A stretch of DNA of 64,000 nucleotides, taken from contig NC_088868.1 in NCBI RefSeq assembly GCF_032884065.1, positions 32,177,195-32,241,194 of the forward strand, written 5' to 3'. Of the stretch, positions 35,290-45,399 are shown one piece after another. A model generated the notes under the pieces. It searched no databases, was not told where the DNA came from, and saw only the letters and a program-made list of their open reading frames with translations. The DNA comes from Artemia franciscana (taxonomy: Eukaryota; Arthropoda; Branchiopoda; Anostraca; Artemiidae). Made by a program: the position numbers and the translations under genes. Positions within the stretch are counted from its first letter, which is position 1; each line of letters begins with the position of its first letter.

Positions 35290-36330
35290 ACATCCAAATT
35301 TAAATATTTCGTAATTTATGACCCGGTGGCATATAAGGTTTATACAACATGAATTAACATCATTTTTATACAATCCTAATAAAGGGGGTTAATGCCAGGT
35401 TTGCCTCTAACTCAATCGGACTATATGACTATTATTTTGTGGTCGTATGAACTACGGAGAGGACTCATTGGATCGGTAGTCAGATGTTCTAGTGCCCTTT
35501 TTAAGATTCAGATTGATGGAAGAGTGAATACCCCCCCCCCCAAACCTCATATCTTCCCGAAATGCATATGATAGAAATTTTGAGATGGCCATTTGTTTTC
35601 GTAAAAGCTTTGGAAAACCCACAAATGCATCTGGTAGAAATTTTGAGATAGCCATTTATTCAAAAATAGTCCAAAGATCATATAAAAAGGCCTTTGGGGT
35701 TAACAGAGTCCCCCAGAGTCTGGGAGTAAGGGTGGTAAGCTATGCCTCAGGGGCATATAAGGTTTTTATGGAGGGGGTGGTCGTGTGAACTTTACAAGAG
35801 GCGCATTTGATTGTAAACGTATAGTGCTAGTTCTTTTTTAAGAGTCAAACATGATGGAGAGCAGCTAGCCCCCTTCCCTCCCTGACATCCTCTTTTCCCA
35901 AAACGTATTCAGTTGAAATTGTGAGATAGCCATTTTATTACCAATATCCCAAAAATCGTACAGCAACGTCTTTAGGGTGGACTCAATCACCCAGGGCTCA
36001 TGGGTCAGGGCTGTCAGTTATGCCCCGGGGCATATGAGGTTTTTCTAGAACGGGTGGTCCCATAAGCTTTGGATCAGATGGAGCTCATTTGATTGGAAGT
36101 CGGAAGCTTTAGTGCCCTTTTTAAGAATCTAAAATGAATGGAGGGCAATCAGCCCCCCTTCCAAGACTGTCATTCCACTAAACATATCCTACCGAAATTT
36201 AAGAGATATATTTTGTTCATCCTTGTTGAAAGGTCCAGTAGTTATGTCTTTGGGCATGTCAACTTCCCCACAGGCCTCATCAGAGCAAGGCTTGTAAGCT
36301 AGGCAATTCGTTCATTGTTTACACATTGTA
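35290..36330. repeat. Tandem repeat array, second locus of the 1-2800 family
   Basis: Three to four units with 'catataaggtttttatgga', 'agtgcccttttt', 'ttgagatagccattt' and 'ttggggttaaca'. One near-exact short duplication ('gaaattttgagatagccat' preceded by 'ctggtagaaa' or 'tgatagaaat') lies at 35572-35600 and 35636-35660. Confidence 0.8.
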
Positions 36331-37483
36331 TATGTTATTTAGAAAGGTGTGCATGTTTAACTTTACTGTCCAAGAAGACGAAGGGCATTCAGGTGAGCCT
36401 TTCAGAGAATGCTGAGAGGAGTGTTGAACTAAATCAAAACAGGTTGTGTATAAGGATTGCCAAAAGGGTATAACTGAATATATTAATTTGGCAAATCCAA
36501 GAAATGATAAGGGATATGATCAAAAAGGCAATATTTGCATGCTACCAATACTACTACAATTACCACCACTACTACAACCACACTACTCCAGTTACAGAAT
36601 TGAGGGGAAATTCGAACTAAATCAAAAGACACTATGTGCGTGCAAATTGTCAAAATAGCGTATCTCAAGAATTGATTTGGGTATTAAGATGGAACTTCTA
36701 AAGAATGCTTAAAGGTGAACACCATCTCACCAATAGGCAATATGCGCACCCTACTGCTAATACTACCTTTACTATTACATTTACTACTACTCCTACTACT
36801 ATTGCAACTACTTGTAAGGGTATGAGCATTGAGATGAAAATGTCAAGAAACATATGAAGAAACAGGCTATCAAAAGGACATATCAGCAATGTCATAGCAA
36901 TGGCTAAATGTATTAAGTTGAAACTTCCAGGACTTGATGAGACGCGCAAGCTAAGGGTATTAAGGTGAAGCTTTTAAGGAACATTTAGGGAGATATTGAA
37001 GTAAATACAAAACAAACTATTAGCATGTGGACTTTCAAAAAGGGGACAAAGCAATATCTGAGGACAACTTATATTTTTAAGTTAGACTTTTTAGAGTAAG
37101 TTGTTGGGGGTTTTGAACTAGCCAGAAGGCACTAAGTGTATAATTTTACTGCTACCACTACAGTTACTGAAACTAATGATGCTAAGAATATTAAGGTGAA
37201 AATTTTAGGGAACGTTAAGGAGGAGTTTCAATTAAACCATAAAATTGTATACATACAGGTTTTCAAGTGGGCACAAAAGCAAGATCATAGGCAGCACCAC
37301 TCTATAGTATCAATTCAGAGTTCAAAGTGTCAACATCTAAATTGGATATTGCATGGACATTATTAATCCAGTAAGTTTTTTGTGAAGAAAATCAAAATTT
37401 CGCAATAGGGATTATAGTGACGCATAAGTATGAATCAGTCGTGCTCTTTGACCAGTTTGACTGGTTTTTCCCAGTAAAGGATA
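36330..37483. repeat. ACT/ACC-rich repetitive leader ahead of LINE
   Basis: Blocks of 'actactacaattaccacc' and 'ctactactcctactacta' (36540-36600, 36755-36810, 37137-37165) alternate with recurring words such as 'attaagatggaacttc', 'attaagttgaaacttcc' and 'attaaggtgaa'. This suggests 200-300-bp diverged units. It may include the 5' UTR of the LINE whose ORF1 starts at 37484. I cannot place the element's 5' end. Confidence 0.5.
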
Positions 37484-38569
37484 ATGGATAACAGAGAGTA
37501 TGTGCATTGCCCGGTAATGAACTTTTTGCAAAACAACTGGGAAGAAGGTATTGAAGAAGCTACTATTATTCAACACGCAATAGACTTTTTTGAATGCGGT
37601 GTTATTGCTGATGCGAAAAGCGAATTTTGGGCGAAGGTTGCGCCAAATGATAATTGCCCCCGGCGCATCGGTGCGAAAGCTTCTGCGAACAATGTGAAAG
37701 ATATTCTTGATTTTATTAAGAAACTGGACTCTGAGGAGGTATCAACTCCGATTTATGTGATCAAGTCTCCAACCGAGGTCCCGGTTTTGCCCGCAGTTGC
37801 GTATTCTAGGCTGTCAACAAAGGTGAATCGCGTGGAACAACTACTCAAGGTTGTTGCCACCAAGATGGATGCTTATGAACTGAATTACCCGCAACTGCCG
37901 AAACCTGCAATTCCCGACTCGCATGCTACTATTGTTGTTTCGAACCTTCCATCTACCCTTTCGGACCCAATAAAACGAAAAGATCTGATAGATCAGATTG
38001 ATGGTCACGAATCAATCACTAGCATTCTCCCTGTTCGTGACAAACTGTTTATCAATATAGATAAGTCAGTTGCTGAAGATTTCCGCTTATCGGTGACTAG
38101 TGCGTTTACTGGCTCTTCTGCGAAAGTTCTAACCAAGAAGTTTTACGGACTCCTGAAGGGAATCCCGCCTGATTTTGAACTGTCCCACCTGATATCGTGC
38201 CCTGGTGTTTCTGGTGCCTCTAGGCTAGGGAAATCGCTTGCAGTAAAACTTGAATTCTCTGATGCAACATCAAGAGTCGAAGCATTTAGATATGGTCTCA
38301 AAGTTGGATACGAAATCCTAAGTGTTTATGAGTTCAAAGCGATTCCCCGGTGCTGTAACAATTGCCGATCCCCTGACCATCTCCAGTCGTCTTGTCCCAG
38401 TGTTACACCAAAATGTGCGCGATGTGCCGGTCCTCATGTTTCAGATAGAGACTCGCCTTGCAATTTGTCACCTAAGTGCGCAAACTGTGGAGGTGATCAT
38501 GTTTCGTTTAGCCTCACTTGCCCTAAATTGAAAGCAATTGTCAGTCGCAAGTTACCGAAAACAAACTAA
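37484..38569 (+). CDS. Non-LTR retrotransposon ORF1, gag-like with zinc knuckles
   Basis: An intact 361-residue frame. The N-terminus is acidic/hydrophilic (MDNREYVHCP, AKSEFWAKVAP) and the middle resembles an RRM-like or gag nucleic-acid-binding region (TIVVSNLPSTL; KFYGLLKGIPPDF). The C-terminus has three Cys/His knuckles at about residues 287-345: CCNNCRSPDHLQSSC, CARCAGPHV...C and CANCGGDHV...C. ORF1 proteins of this layout coat the LINE RNA and form the RNP. The stop overlaps the next start as TAATG, so ORF2 is probably made by termination-reinitiation. This arrangement is known from the silkworm LINE SART1. Absence of stops over 1 kb suggests a young insertion. Confidence 0.85.
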   Translation: MDNREYVHCPVMNFLQNNWEEGIEEATIIQHAIDFFECGVIADAKSEFWAKVAPNDNCPRRIGAKASANNVKDILDFIKKLDSEEVSTPIYVIKSPTEVPVLPAVAYSRLSTKVNRVEQLLKVVATKMDAYELNYPQLPKPAIPDSHATIVVSNLPSTLSDPIKRKDLIDQIDGHESITSILPVRDKLFINIDKSVAEDFRLSVTSAFTGSSAKVLTKKFYGLLKGIPPDFELSHLISCPGVSGASRLGKSLAVKLEFSDATSRVEAFRYGLKVGYEILSVYEFKAIPRCCNNCRSPDHLQSSCPSVTPKCARCAGPHVSDRDSPCNLSPKCANCGGDHVSFSLTCPKLKAIVSRKLPKTN

Positions 38570-40226
38570 TGTCTGAATTAGTATCACTCGTGTCCTTCAA
38601 TATTAATGGGACGAAAAACAAGGACCTGACCATTGATGAACTGTACAGTAAGTTTGACATTGTATGCTTTCAGGAACATCTTTTGACCGCAACGAGTGTT
38701 AATTTCCTGCGCCGTAGTTCCGCCCACTTTGTTTTCACAACAAATGCTAAATCTACTTTTGGAAGGCCTTCAGGGGGTTTAGCATGTATTATAAAACAAA
38801 AGCTCAGCTTTCTGTCCCCGTCATGCTATTTCTTTGATGAACATTTATTGGCTATAAGACTTGGTAAAACCGTATTGATAAACACTTACCTGCCTCACGA
38901 TGGGAAGAATATGACATCGCTTAATAAATTCTCCAAAGCATGCTCTAGTTTGAAAACTCTCCTTCAAAGTATAAGCAAAAATGGGTACGAATTTATTATT
39001 ATTGGAGATATGAACACTGATGTAAAACGTGATTCCGCTCGTACTGTGAACCTACTTGATTGTCTCCCTGATTACAGAATAATTGCGAAGGACCTACCCT
39101 TCTCGTATGTGCATAATTCCGGCAGCTTATCGGATATTGATCACGTGATTTGTTCCCCGTTCATTACATCTTCAACAGTGCATGTCCACGAAGATGAGCA
39201 AGATATTGATCACCTTCCTTTATCGCTATGCTTTTCGATTAGAAAAGATAGTACTGACCAGGCTTGTGCTCCTGCCTCTAAATGGTTTGTGCGGAGTAAT
39301 TGGAAAAATGTTAATATGCCATTATATATTTCAACCCTGGCCATTCTCCTTGGTTCTTTACGTGTACCTTTTCATCTACTCCAGCTGAGTGTTAGTCCTA
39401 CTAAAAGTAATTACGATCTGAATCATTATTACAACCAAATCGTGTGGTGTTTAAAACGCGCTGAGGAGGTTGCTGTCCCTCAGGAGCGAGTGAGGAAAAG
39501 TACAAGGAAACCAATCTGGTCGTGTGACCCTGAGCTGAAAAGTGTGAAAAATAAAGCCAAATTGTGGCTGCGTATATGGGTTGCTAACGGTCGACCATTA
39601 GCTGGGAATGTGTTTGAAATAAAACAAAAAACTAAGCGTGAGTTTAAGAAATGTCTGCGATCGAGCCGTTACAAAGGGTTAGAATATCCTACCAATAAGA
39701 AAGAATGGGACAAAGTGATTAATTCAGCTAATTTAAATAACTCGGCAAATCCTAATTGCCCCATTACGCCTTCTGCATGGTCTGACCACTATTCAGTTAT
39801 ATTTTCCAAAGTGAATTATGCAGTGCACGCGCTTTATTCGAAACTGCTTGATTCGGTTCTCCCGCCTTCCCTGACTCAGGCACAAGTTATTCCCGTTTCA
39901 GTTGACGCTGTAATTGCATCTGTTAAGAAATTGAAATCAAGTTCTCTTGATATTGACGGTATCAGTGCTTGTCATCTAAAAATAAATTGCCCGTCTTTGT
40001 TTTTCCATTTACAGTTGTTTTTCCAAATGTGCCTTTGTTGTTCCCTCGTTCCTGACAGCTTTTTGTGTGGAACTGTCACTTCTGTACTTAAACGAGGTAA
40101 GACTCCTTTGGATTGTTCTTCTTACAGGCCTATCACGGTTGCTTGTAATTTTAGTAAAATCCTTGAACACATCCTACTTCCTTTCATAAGTATGAATGCT
40201 AATTTCGGGGAGAATCAGTTTGGTAT
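38569..40226 (+). pseudogene. Non-LTR retrotransposon ORF2, endonuclease and RT N-terminal part (frame broken at ~40227)
   Basis: The start codon overlaps the ORF1 stop. Residues ~1-225 form an AP-like endonuclease: SFNINGTKN (Asn), CFQEHLLT (Glu), IIIGDMNTD (Asp/Asn), DIDHVIC and DIDHLPLS (terminal Asp-His). The linker follows, then RT motifs SSLDIDGIS, VTSVLKRGK and SYRPITV, and NQFG. At 40227 about 25-30 residues between NQFG and LDLSKAFDS are missing and the frame shifts, so the protein is truncated, ending at 40341 in meaningless text. All endonuclease residues appear intact. It belongs to the two-ORF AP-endonuclease LINEs (Jockey/CR1-like by eye; clade uncertain). Confidence 0.85.
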
Positions 40227-41144
40227 GGTCTTCATATTTGTGCTCTTGATCTTTCTAAGGCTTTCGATAGTGTTGTACATAGTCAGGCTCTTTACTCTCT
40301 TTATAGTCACGGTATTAACCTTTCAGTTATTTTTCTTCTAAAGTTTTGGTATAGTAATTCTTATCTTCGAATTAAAACTAATGGTGCCCTTTCATCTTCT
40401 AATGTTCTTGTTCGTCGGGGCGTACGGCAGGGTGGAGTGTTATCTCCTAGTATTTTCAAATTTTGTATCTCTGGTATTCTTGAGAATATTTCTTCTATGT
40501 GTTTTGTTGGTTTGAGTGATATTTCTTACCTTGCTTATGCTGATGACATTCTTCTAATTAGCCGGTCTAAACTCAGTCTATCGCAGATGGTTCATAAAGT
40601 TTCTTCTTCTTTTACTAAAATCGGTCTTTCGCTTAATGTTGATAAATGTGAGTATCTTTCTTTCAATGTTCCCTGTTCTCCTAGGCCTCTAATTTTTCAA
40701 AATTTTTCTATCCCTCATGTAGATTCGATCCGGTGGTTGGGTATTACACTTACAAAAAATCTTAAAACTCTTCGGGAGCGTGCTGTCTGGGATGCTAGAG
40801 TGAAAATCCAGATTGGTTACTCTAAAATTGTAGCCAATCGAGGGAAATACAATCGTATTGCCCTTGGTAAGCTTTATTCTACTTTTTCCGATCATTCTGT
40901 TCTTTACCTTTCTGGGCTTTACCCTATATTTAAGAAAAAAGATATTAGCGATATTCGATCCTCTTATTTCCGTTTCTGTAAATTTCTTCTCTATCTTCCT
41001 CTGTGGTATAAGAATCGAAAGATAATTAAAAAGTTCCATCTTCCGAACATTACTGAGAAGCTGACTGATCTACACAAAAAGCTCTCAGAAACGGCGTATC
41101 GGCGTTTGTCGCCTCACCACGGTCTGATCCGTTTGTATGATTAA
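40227..41144 (+). pseudogene. Non-LTR retrotransposon ORF2, RT C-terminal part
   Basis: It continues the same RT in another frame: ALDLSKAFDSVVH, FWYSNSYLRIKTNG, VRRGVRQGGVLSPS, LAYADDILLISR (YADD at ~40533) and IGLSLNVDKCEYLSF. The C-terminal domain ends FRFCKFLLYLPLWYKNRKII and LSPHHGLIRLYD, stop at 41144. It is open for 306 codons, so the only damage is the deletion and shift at 40227. Truncated relatives of this 3' end lie at 5166-5875 and 25740-26310. It has no initiation codon of its own at the join. Confidence 0.87.
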
Positions 41145-41290
41145 TGTCTATTGTTGACTCTCGTTTTTTTGTTATTTGTTTTTTTTATTTGTTATTTGTT
41201 TTCCGTTTTTCTTCAAGTTTTTACTCCACTATTTATCTTTTTGATGTATGTGGGTTAGAAATAAATATTATATAATATATAGAAATATCA
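41145..41290 (+). repeat. LINE 3' UTR and tail
   Basis: 'ttgttatttgtttt' is repeated, then 'ttttctt.aagtttttactcc', then 'gttagaaataaatattatata'. The 26220-26310 copy has the same layout ('aacgttttcactccg', 'caaataaattattatt'), which marks the 3' end of the family near 41285. Confidence 0.65.
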
Positions 41291-41299
41291 TTGAAACTT

Positions 41300-41520
41300 T
41301 TAAAGAAGCTAATTCGATCCAAAGTTAAAAGCTCTGGTGCCCATTTTTAAGAGTAAAAAGATATTGGTGGGCAAGAAGCACTTCTCTGAAGCCCATTCGT
41401 TTTCCAAACGCACCCGGTCAAAATTTTGAGACAACCATTTTGCTCAGTATAGTAGAACGGTCCAGCAACTATGTCCTTAGGGATATTAGGTATGTCAACC
41501 CCCCCACAATTATACAATTG
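41300..41520. repeat. Single unit of the 1-2800 repeat family
   Basis: 'gaaacttttaaagaagct', 'ctggtgcccatttttaagag', 'aaaattttgagacaaccat', 'tatgtccttagggatatt' and 'aacccccccac' appear in the family's usual order. Confidence 0.7.
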
Positions 41521-41538
41521 GCCCATTATGCTTTAAAA

Positions 41539-41770
41539 CTAAATGGTGCTTTCGAAAATTTTGCGTGCCATGATTACATCTCCTCTATACCTTCGATACG
41601 TGAGGGTTGAAAGTCTCAGAGACCTTAGGCGATCCTGGTAAGGGGCATTATTTAAGCCACGAACCAGTTTGGTTGCTCTCCTTTGGACACTTTCAAGGGC
41701 TCTTGTGTCCATTTTATTTTGTGGAAAGGCCAAAGTCAAGCCATTTAATTCTATAACTTCAGGAGTTATA
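41539..41770 (-). pseudogene. LINE C-terminal fragment (CR1/Jockey-like)
   Basis: In minus sense: LAFPQNKMDTRALESVQRRA, TKLVRGLNNAPYQDRLRSLR and LSTLTYRRYRGDVIMARKIF. This is the strongly conserved 'lE.vQRRatKlv.gl....Y..RL..L.L.tL..RR.RGD.i..yK' C-terminus of CR1/Jockey-type LINEs. It is a short fragment with no RT core. The adjacent hairpin (ttctataact/agttatagaa, 41748-41773) is AT-rich. Confidence 0.85.
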
Positions 41771-42450
41771 GAATTAAATTTAAAAGCATATTTTGTGTCA
41801 GGATTAAAAATTGTTTAAAAAGTTTCTCCAGCTTACAAATAGCAACCCAAACTATGGATTCTTATAAAAAAAAAACTGAAAAGATAAAAAACATTATTTT
41901 TCCTTGAAAAAGACTGTGTCAATAAAAACCAAACAGAAACTAATTAAATTTTTTCCAAACAAACAGGTTTTTCAAAGAAAAGTAAAGAGCTCCATAAATA
42001 ATTACTGAGGCCACACTGGATAATCATGATAAGACATAAAATCGTGAAGAAAGGAGAAAACGAAAACAATAAACAGCCAGTGAAAAAATTGAAAAATAAT
42101 GCAAGTATTTCTCTCAAGACCTCCGCTTAACCGTCTTCAGTGTAGAATAAAACTGATAAAAATATAAAAAAACAAACTTTAAAACAAAACACAAAACTGA
42201 AATAGGTTTACTCTTTCTGAGTAACTGTGAAAGGGTAACTGAATAAATAACACAAGTCTGAATGGCATTTCACAATTTCTTCTCACATTCCAGTCTTGAT
42301 TCAGAGTTCCAAGTGAAAACACCTTTACTAAATTGGATATTCCATTAACAAAACAGTAAGCTTTTTAAGTGGATTTAATCCTGGTGTGTCAGGTCTCATA
42401 ATCTTTGGCAAACGATTATAGGTCCTTACCTATATTAAACAAAAAAAAAC
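41771..42450. other. No recognisable gene
   Basis: A-rich sequence with no coding features or clear repeats. Confidence 0.4.
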
Positions 42451-42660
42451 AAGTTTTTTTAAATGAAAGTAAGGAGCGACATTAAAATTTAAAACGAACA
42501 GAAATTAATCCGTATATGAAAGGGGCTTTTCCTCCTCAACGGCCCGCTCTTTACGCTAAAGTTTGACTCTTTCTCTTAACTCTACTTCTTAAAACGGTAA
42601 AAAAACACTACAGTTCGTTACCACGAACTGTGGTAACTTACCACGGTAACTTACCAATCA
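42450..42660 (+). mobile_element. Partial foldback-family element
   Basis: 'aaatgaaagtaaggagcgac', 'cgaacagaaatta', 'ccgtatatgaaagggg' and 'cgctctttacgctaaagttt' are the arm sequence also found at 43328-43440 and 60822-60930. Only one arm is present here. The 'acagttcgttaccacgaactgt' mini-palindrome follows at 42611. Confidence 0.8.
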
Positions 42661-42829
42661 TTACCTAATTTTATTTGATAATAAAATTATCAAACTTACC
42701 ACGTTTGATAATTTACTGTGTGACGTCGCCATTAAATCACCTGTCGAACAGCCGTCTCTGGACTTAAATTAAGTGACAATTTAAAGAACTTTTAATGCGA
42801 ATTCAGTATTAAATTAAAATTCTGTTTTC

Positions 42830-43310
42830 AGATTTTACAGCTGTATGTTTTGAAGGAGTGACTTTGGGAGAATATAAGCAATTACGCTACGATAAAGTTG
42901 AAACAAGAAAAATAAGCAGAAGAGGGGTGAGAGAGTTGTTTGCAAGAGCCGTGGTACCCACCGGGCTTGCCTTTTAAATTGTGGAGACAAGGTACAGCCT
43001 CCAACGCTTCCCTTACTTCTCTTGCAAGTGAAGTTTTTTTCTGCACTTCATACTTTTTGCGGTTTATTTTTTGCCACCTTAAAATGCCAAAGTTTATGCA
43101 GTTCGACTTGGTTTGGTCCACTTCGATTGAGGGTGACGGAGATTCCAAATACCTTGTTTTCTGATACGGTCAGCATAATGAATGTATAGTCGCTGAGTCA
43201 AATATCACATCCGGAAAGTCTAAATTTCAACAGGCCTCAAAAAACAAATCAAAAGGAGTAGATAAAACTTTCGCTGAGCTAGAGTCGATACCTGATATAT
43301 TAAATTTAAA
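42830..43310 (+). other. Coding-like stretch of unknown origin
   Basis: After 'ctgttttcag' (42819-42830) one frame stays open for ~49 codons (FTAVCFEGVTLGEYKQLRYD, then RKISRRGVRELFARA) before a stop near 42976. I do not recognise the family. It could be a transposon fragment or a lone exon, but there is no clear donor and no partner exon. Confidence 0.25.
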
Positions 43311-43590
43311 AAAAAACTAGTTTTTTTAACTGAAAGTAAGGAGCGACATTAAAACTTAAAACGAACAGAAATTACTCCGTATATGAAATGGGTTGTCCCC
43401 TCCGCAATCCCTCGCTCTTTACACTAAAGTTTTCAATTGTTTTAAAAAGTAGAACTGTGGCAAAGAGTCAAATTTTAGCGTAAAGAGCAAGGGGTTGCGG
43501 AGGGGACAACCCATTTCACATACGGAGAAATTTTTGTTCGTTTCAAGTTTTAATATCGCTCCTTACTTTCAGTATATATTTTGCTATAGG
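43310..43590. mobile_element. Foldback element with ~115-bp arms
   Basis: Left arm 43328-43440: 'gaaagtaaggagcgac', 'aacgaacagaaattactcc', 'gggttgtcccctccgcaatc', 'ctcgctctttacactaaa'. Right arm 43470-43575: the complements, ending 'atcgctccttactttcag'. The central spacer is ~30 bp. It is a close relative of 60810-61095. No ORF is present. Confidence 0.9.
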
Positions 43591-43860
43591 GTTCTCTGAT
43601 ACGTTGAATGCGATGGTGTGATTTTCGTTAAGATTCTATGACTTTTAGGGGGTGTTTCCCCCTGTTTCGCAAAATAAGGCAAATTTCCTCAGGCTCGGAA
43701 CTTTTGATGACAAAGATATATTTAAAATCAGCATGAAAATTCGATTCTTTTGATGTATCTCTTAGCATCAAAATTCCGTTTTTTAGACTTTCGTTTACTA
43801 TTGAGCCGGGTCGCTCCTTACTACAGTTCGTTACCACAAACTGTTTGATACCGTAGAAGT
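43565..43860 (-). mobile_element. Foldback-family body, minus orientation
   Basis: In minus sense it runs from 'cagtttgtggtaacgaactg' through 'taaggagcgacccggc' to 'cagcgtatcagag'-like text at 43590. It matches the first ~280 bp of 58165 and 59345 onward and abuts the foldback at 43310-43590. Confidence 0.8.
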
Positions 43861-43865
43861 AAGAC

Positions 43866-44115
43866 TTTCGCCGCTTTGAATCTTACTCTGGCTGACCCTG
43901 AACCTACGACCTCAGGTCTACCTGGCCAAGTGGCTACGGTGCAGGCTGAGTTAGAAAAAACGAAGTTGAGTTTAAAAAATGATTTAGCCCATAAAGTGGC
44001 GGAAATGGCTACTGGTGGTGGTTCTGCGGATACGATTGTCAGCGAAGTGTACGACTCTATTGCGATTGAATATAATCCTAAATTTGAAAGCTTGAAAAAT
44101 CGCTCAAAACCCTAA
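43866..44115 (+). pseudogene. LINE ORF1 N-terminal part
   Basis: The frame from 43876 gives DPEPTTSGLPGQVATVQAEL and EKTKLSLKNDLAHKVAEMAT, a likely coiled coil, then YNPKFESLKNRSKP, stop. A one-base shift near 44105 restores TLIENLEERVNHIEMRI, so the ORF1 coiled coil continues into the 44160 frame. ORF1 coiled coils drive trimer formation in L1/CR1-type elements. Confidence 0.65.
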
Positions 44116-44159
44116 AAACACTTATTGAAAATCTTGAGGAGCGCGTTAATCACATAGAG

Positions 44160-44915
44160 ATGAGAATTGACGATTATGACCAAGAAGTTCTGCTTAATAG
44201 TCTCGTAATCCATGGAATGAAACAGCAGCCAGGTGTTAACCTGAATACCACTGTGATTAATTTGGTTAAGCAGAAGTTATGTGTTAGTGATATAACTGAT
44301 AGGCATATTACAAGCGTATTTCGACTCCGGCAGAATATGATCAGTGCTGATGGTTCTGGGCAGAATATGATCAGTGCTGATGGTTCTGGGCAGAATATGA
44401 TCAGTGCTGATGGTTCTGGGCAGAATATGATCAGTGCTGATGGTTCTGGGCAGAATATGATCAGTGCTGATGGTTCTGGGCAGAATATGATCAGTGCTGA
44501 TGGTTCTGGGCTGAATATGATCAGTGCTGATGGTTTTGGGCAGAATATGATCAGTGCTGATGGTTCTGGGCAGAATATGATCAGTGCTGATGGTTCTGGG
44601 CAGAATATGATCAGTGCTGATGGTTCTGGGCAGAATATGATCAGTGCTGATGGTTCTGGGCAGAATATGATCAGTGCTGATGGTTCTGGGCAGAATATGA
44701 TCAGTGCTGATGGTTCTGGGCAGAATATGATCAGTGCTGATGGTTCTGGGCAGAATATGATCAGTGCTGATGGTTCTGGGCAGAATATGATCAGTGCTGA
44801 TGGTTCTGGGCAGAATATGATCAGTGCTGATGGTTCTGGTAAAGTAGCTCCCATAATGGTGAAGTTTCAGAGCAAAGATATTGTCCGAAAAGTCTTCAAA
44901 GAAAAGCAAAATTAG
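44160..44915 (+). pseudogene. LINE ORF1 with internal 17x10-residue repeat
   Basis: It opens EMRIDDYDQEVLLNSLVIHG, a standard LINE ORF1 junction between the coiled coil and the RNA-binding domain, then HITSVFRLRQ. The 30-bp tandem repeat adds seventeen copies of NMISADGSGQ, and the frame resumes KVAPIMVKFQSKDIVRKVF. A frameshift near 44912 then leads to VYITEALTKRRRDIQNMVRD and VWTYHGNVLVKRPSDPSVRR in another frame (to ~45090). The repeat keeps the frame, but the shifts at ~44105 and ~44912 mean the present copy cannot make a full protein. Confidence 0.8.
44331..44840 (+). repeat. 30-bp minisatellite, 17 copies, in frame with LINE ORF1
   Basis: The unit is 'cagaatatgatcagt' + 'gctgatggttctggg'. 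Units run without gaps from 44331 to 44840, exactly 510 bp. Only a few variants exist: 'ctgaatatga' at 44511, 'ggttttggg' at ~44531, and a final G-to-T in the last unit. The unit length is a multiple of three and no frame has a stop, which explains long open frames on both strands. Confidence 0.98.
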
Positions 44916-45399
44916 CGCGCACCGGTGTATACATCACTGAGGCTTTAACAAAGCGTCGAAGAGACATTCAGAACATGGTGAGAGACAATTTCGGTGTGAA
45001 GTATGTTTGGACCTACCATGGTAATGTCCTAGTGAAAAGGCCAAGCGACCCTTCCGTTCGGAGAATAATGTCACTTGTTGATTGCATGTGATTTTGTTAA
45101 TTGATTTGTGTTAATTGTTAATTTTGATTTTTATTATTCGTAGTAACACCAATATTTACTATTTTTTGTTTTAACGGGTACTGATCTACTAAGTTTGCGG
45201 CTTAAAAGGTATGAATAAGACCCATTCGATAATGACAAATAGTTATTATCTAAGCTTGTGGCAGAGCAGACTACTTAAAGTTTTCGGCCGGGTCGTTTTA
45301 GCACGCATATTAATGGTTCTGTAAACATTAATAAAAGAATAAATAAGTACCTTGTGTGCGCGTAGAACTGTGAAATTACGTCATCTTATCATGGTATTG

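Noticed and set aside
44174..44909. Minus-strand open frames of 210 and 226 codons with a repeating peptide
   Set aside because: They are shadows of the 30-bp repeat, whose unit is a multiple of three and stop-free in several frames. The plus-strand LINE ORF1 explains the region.
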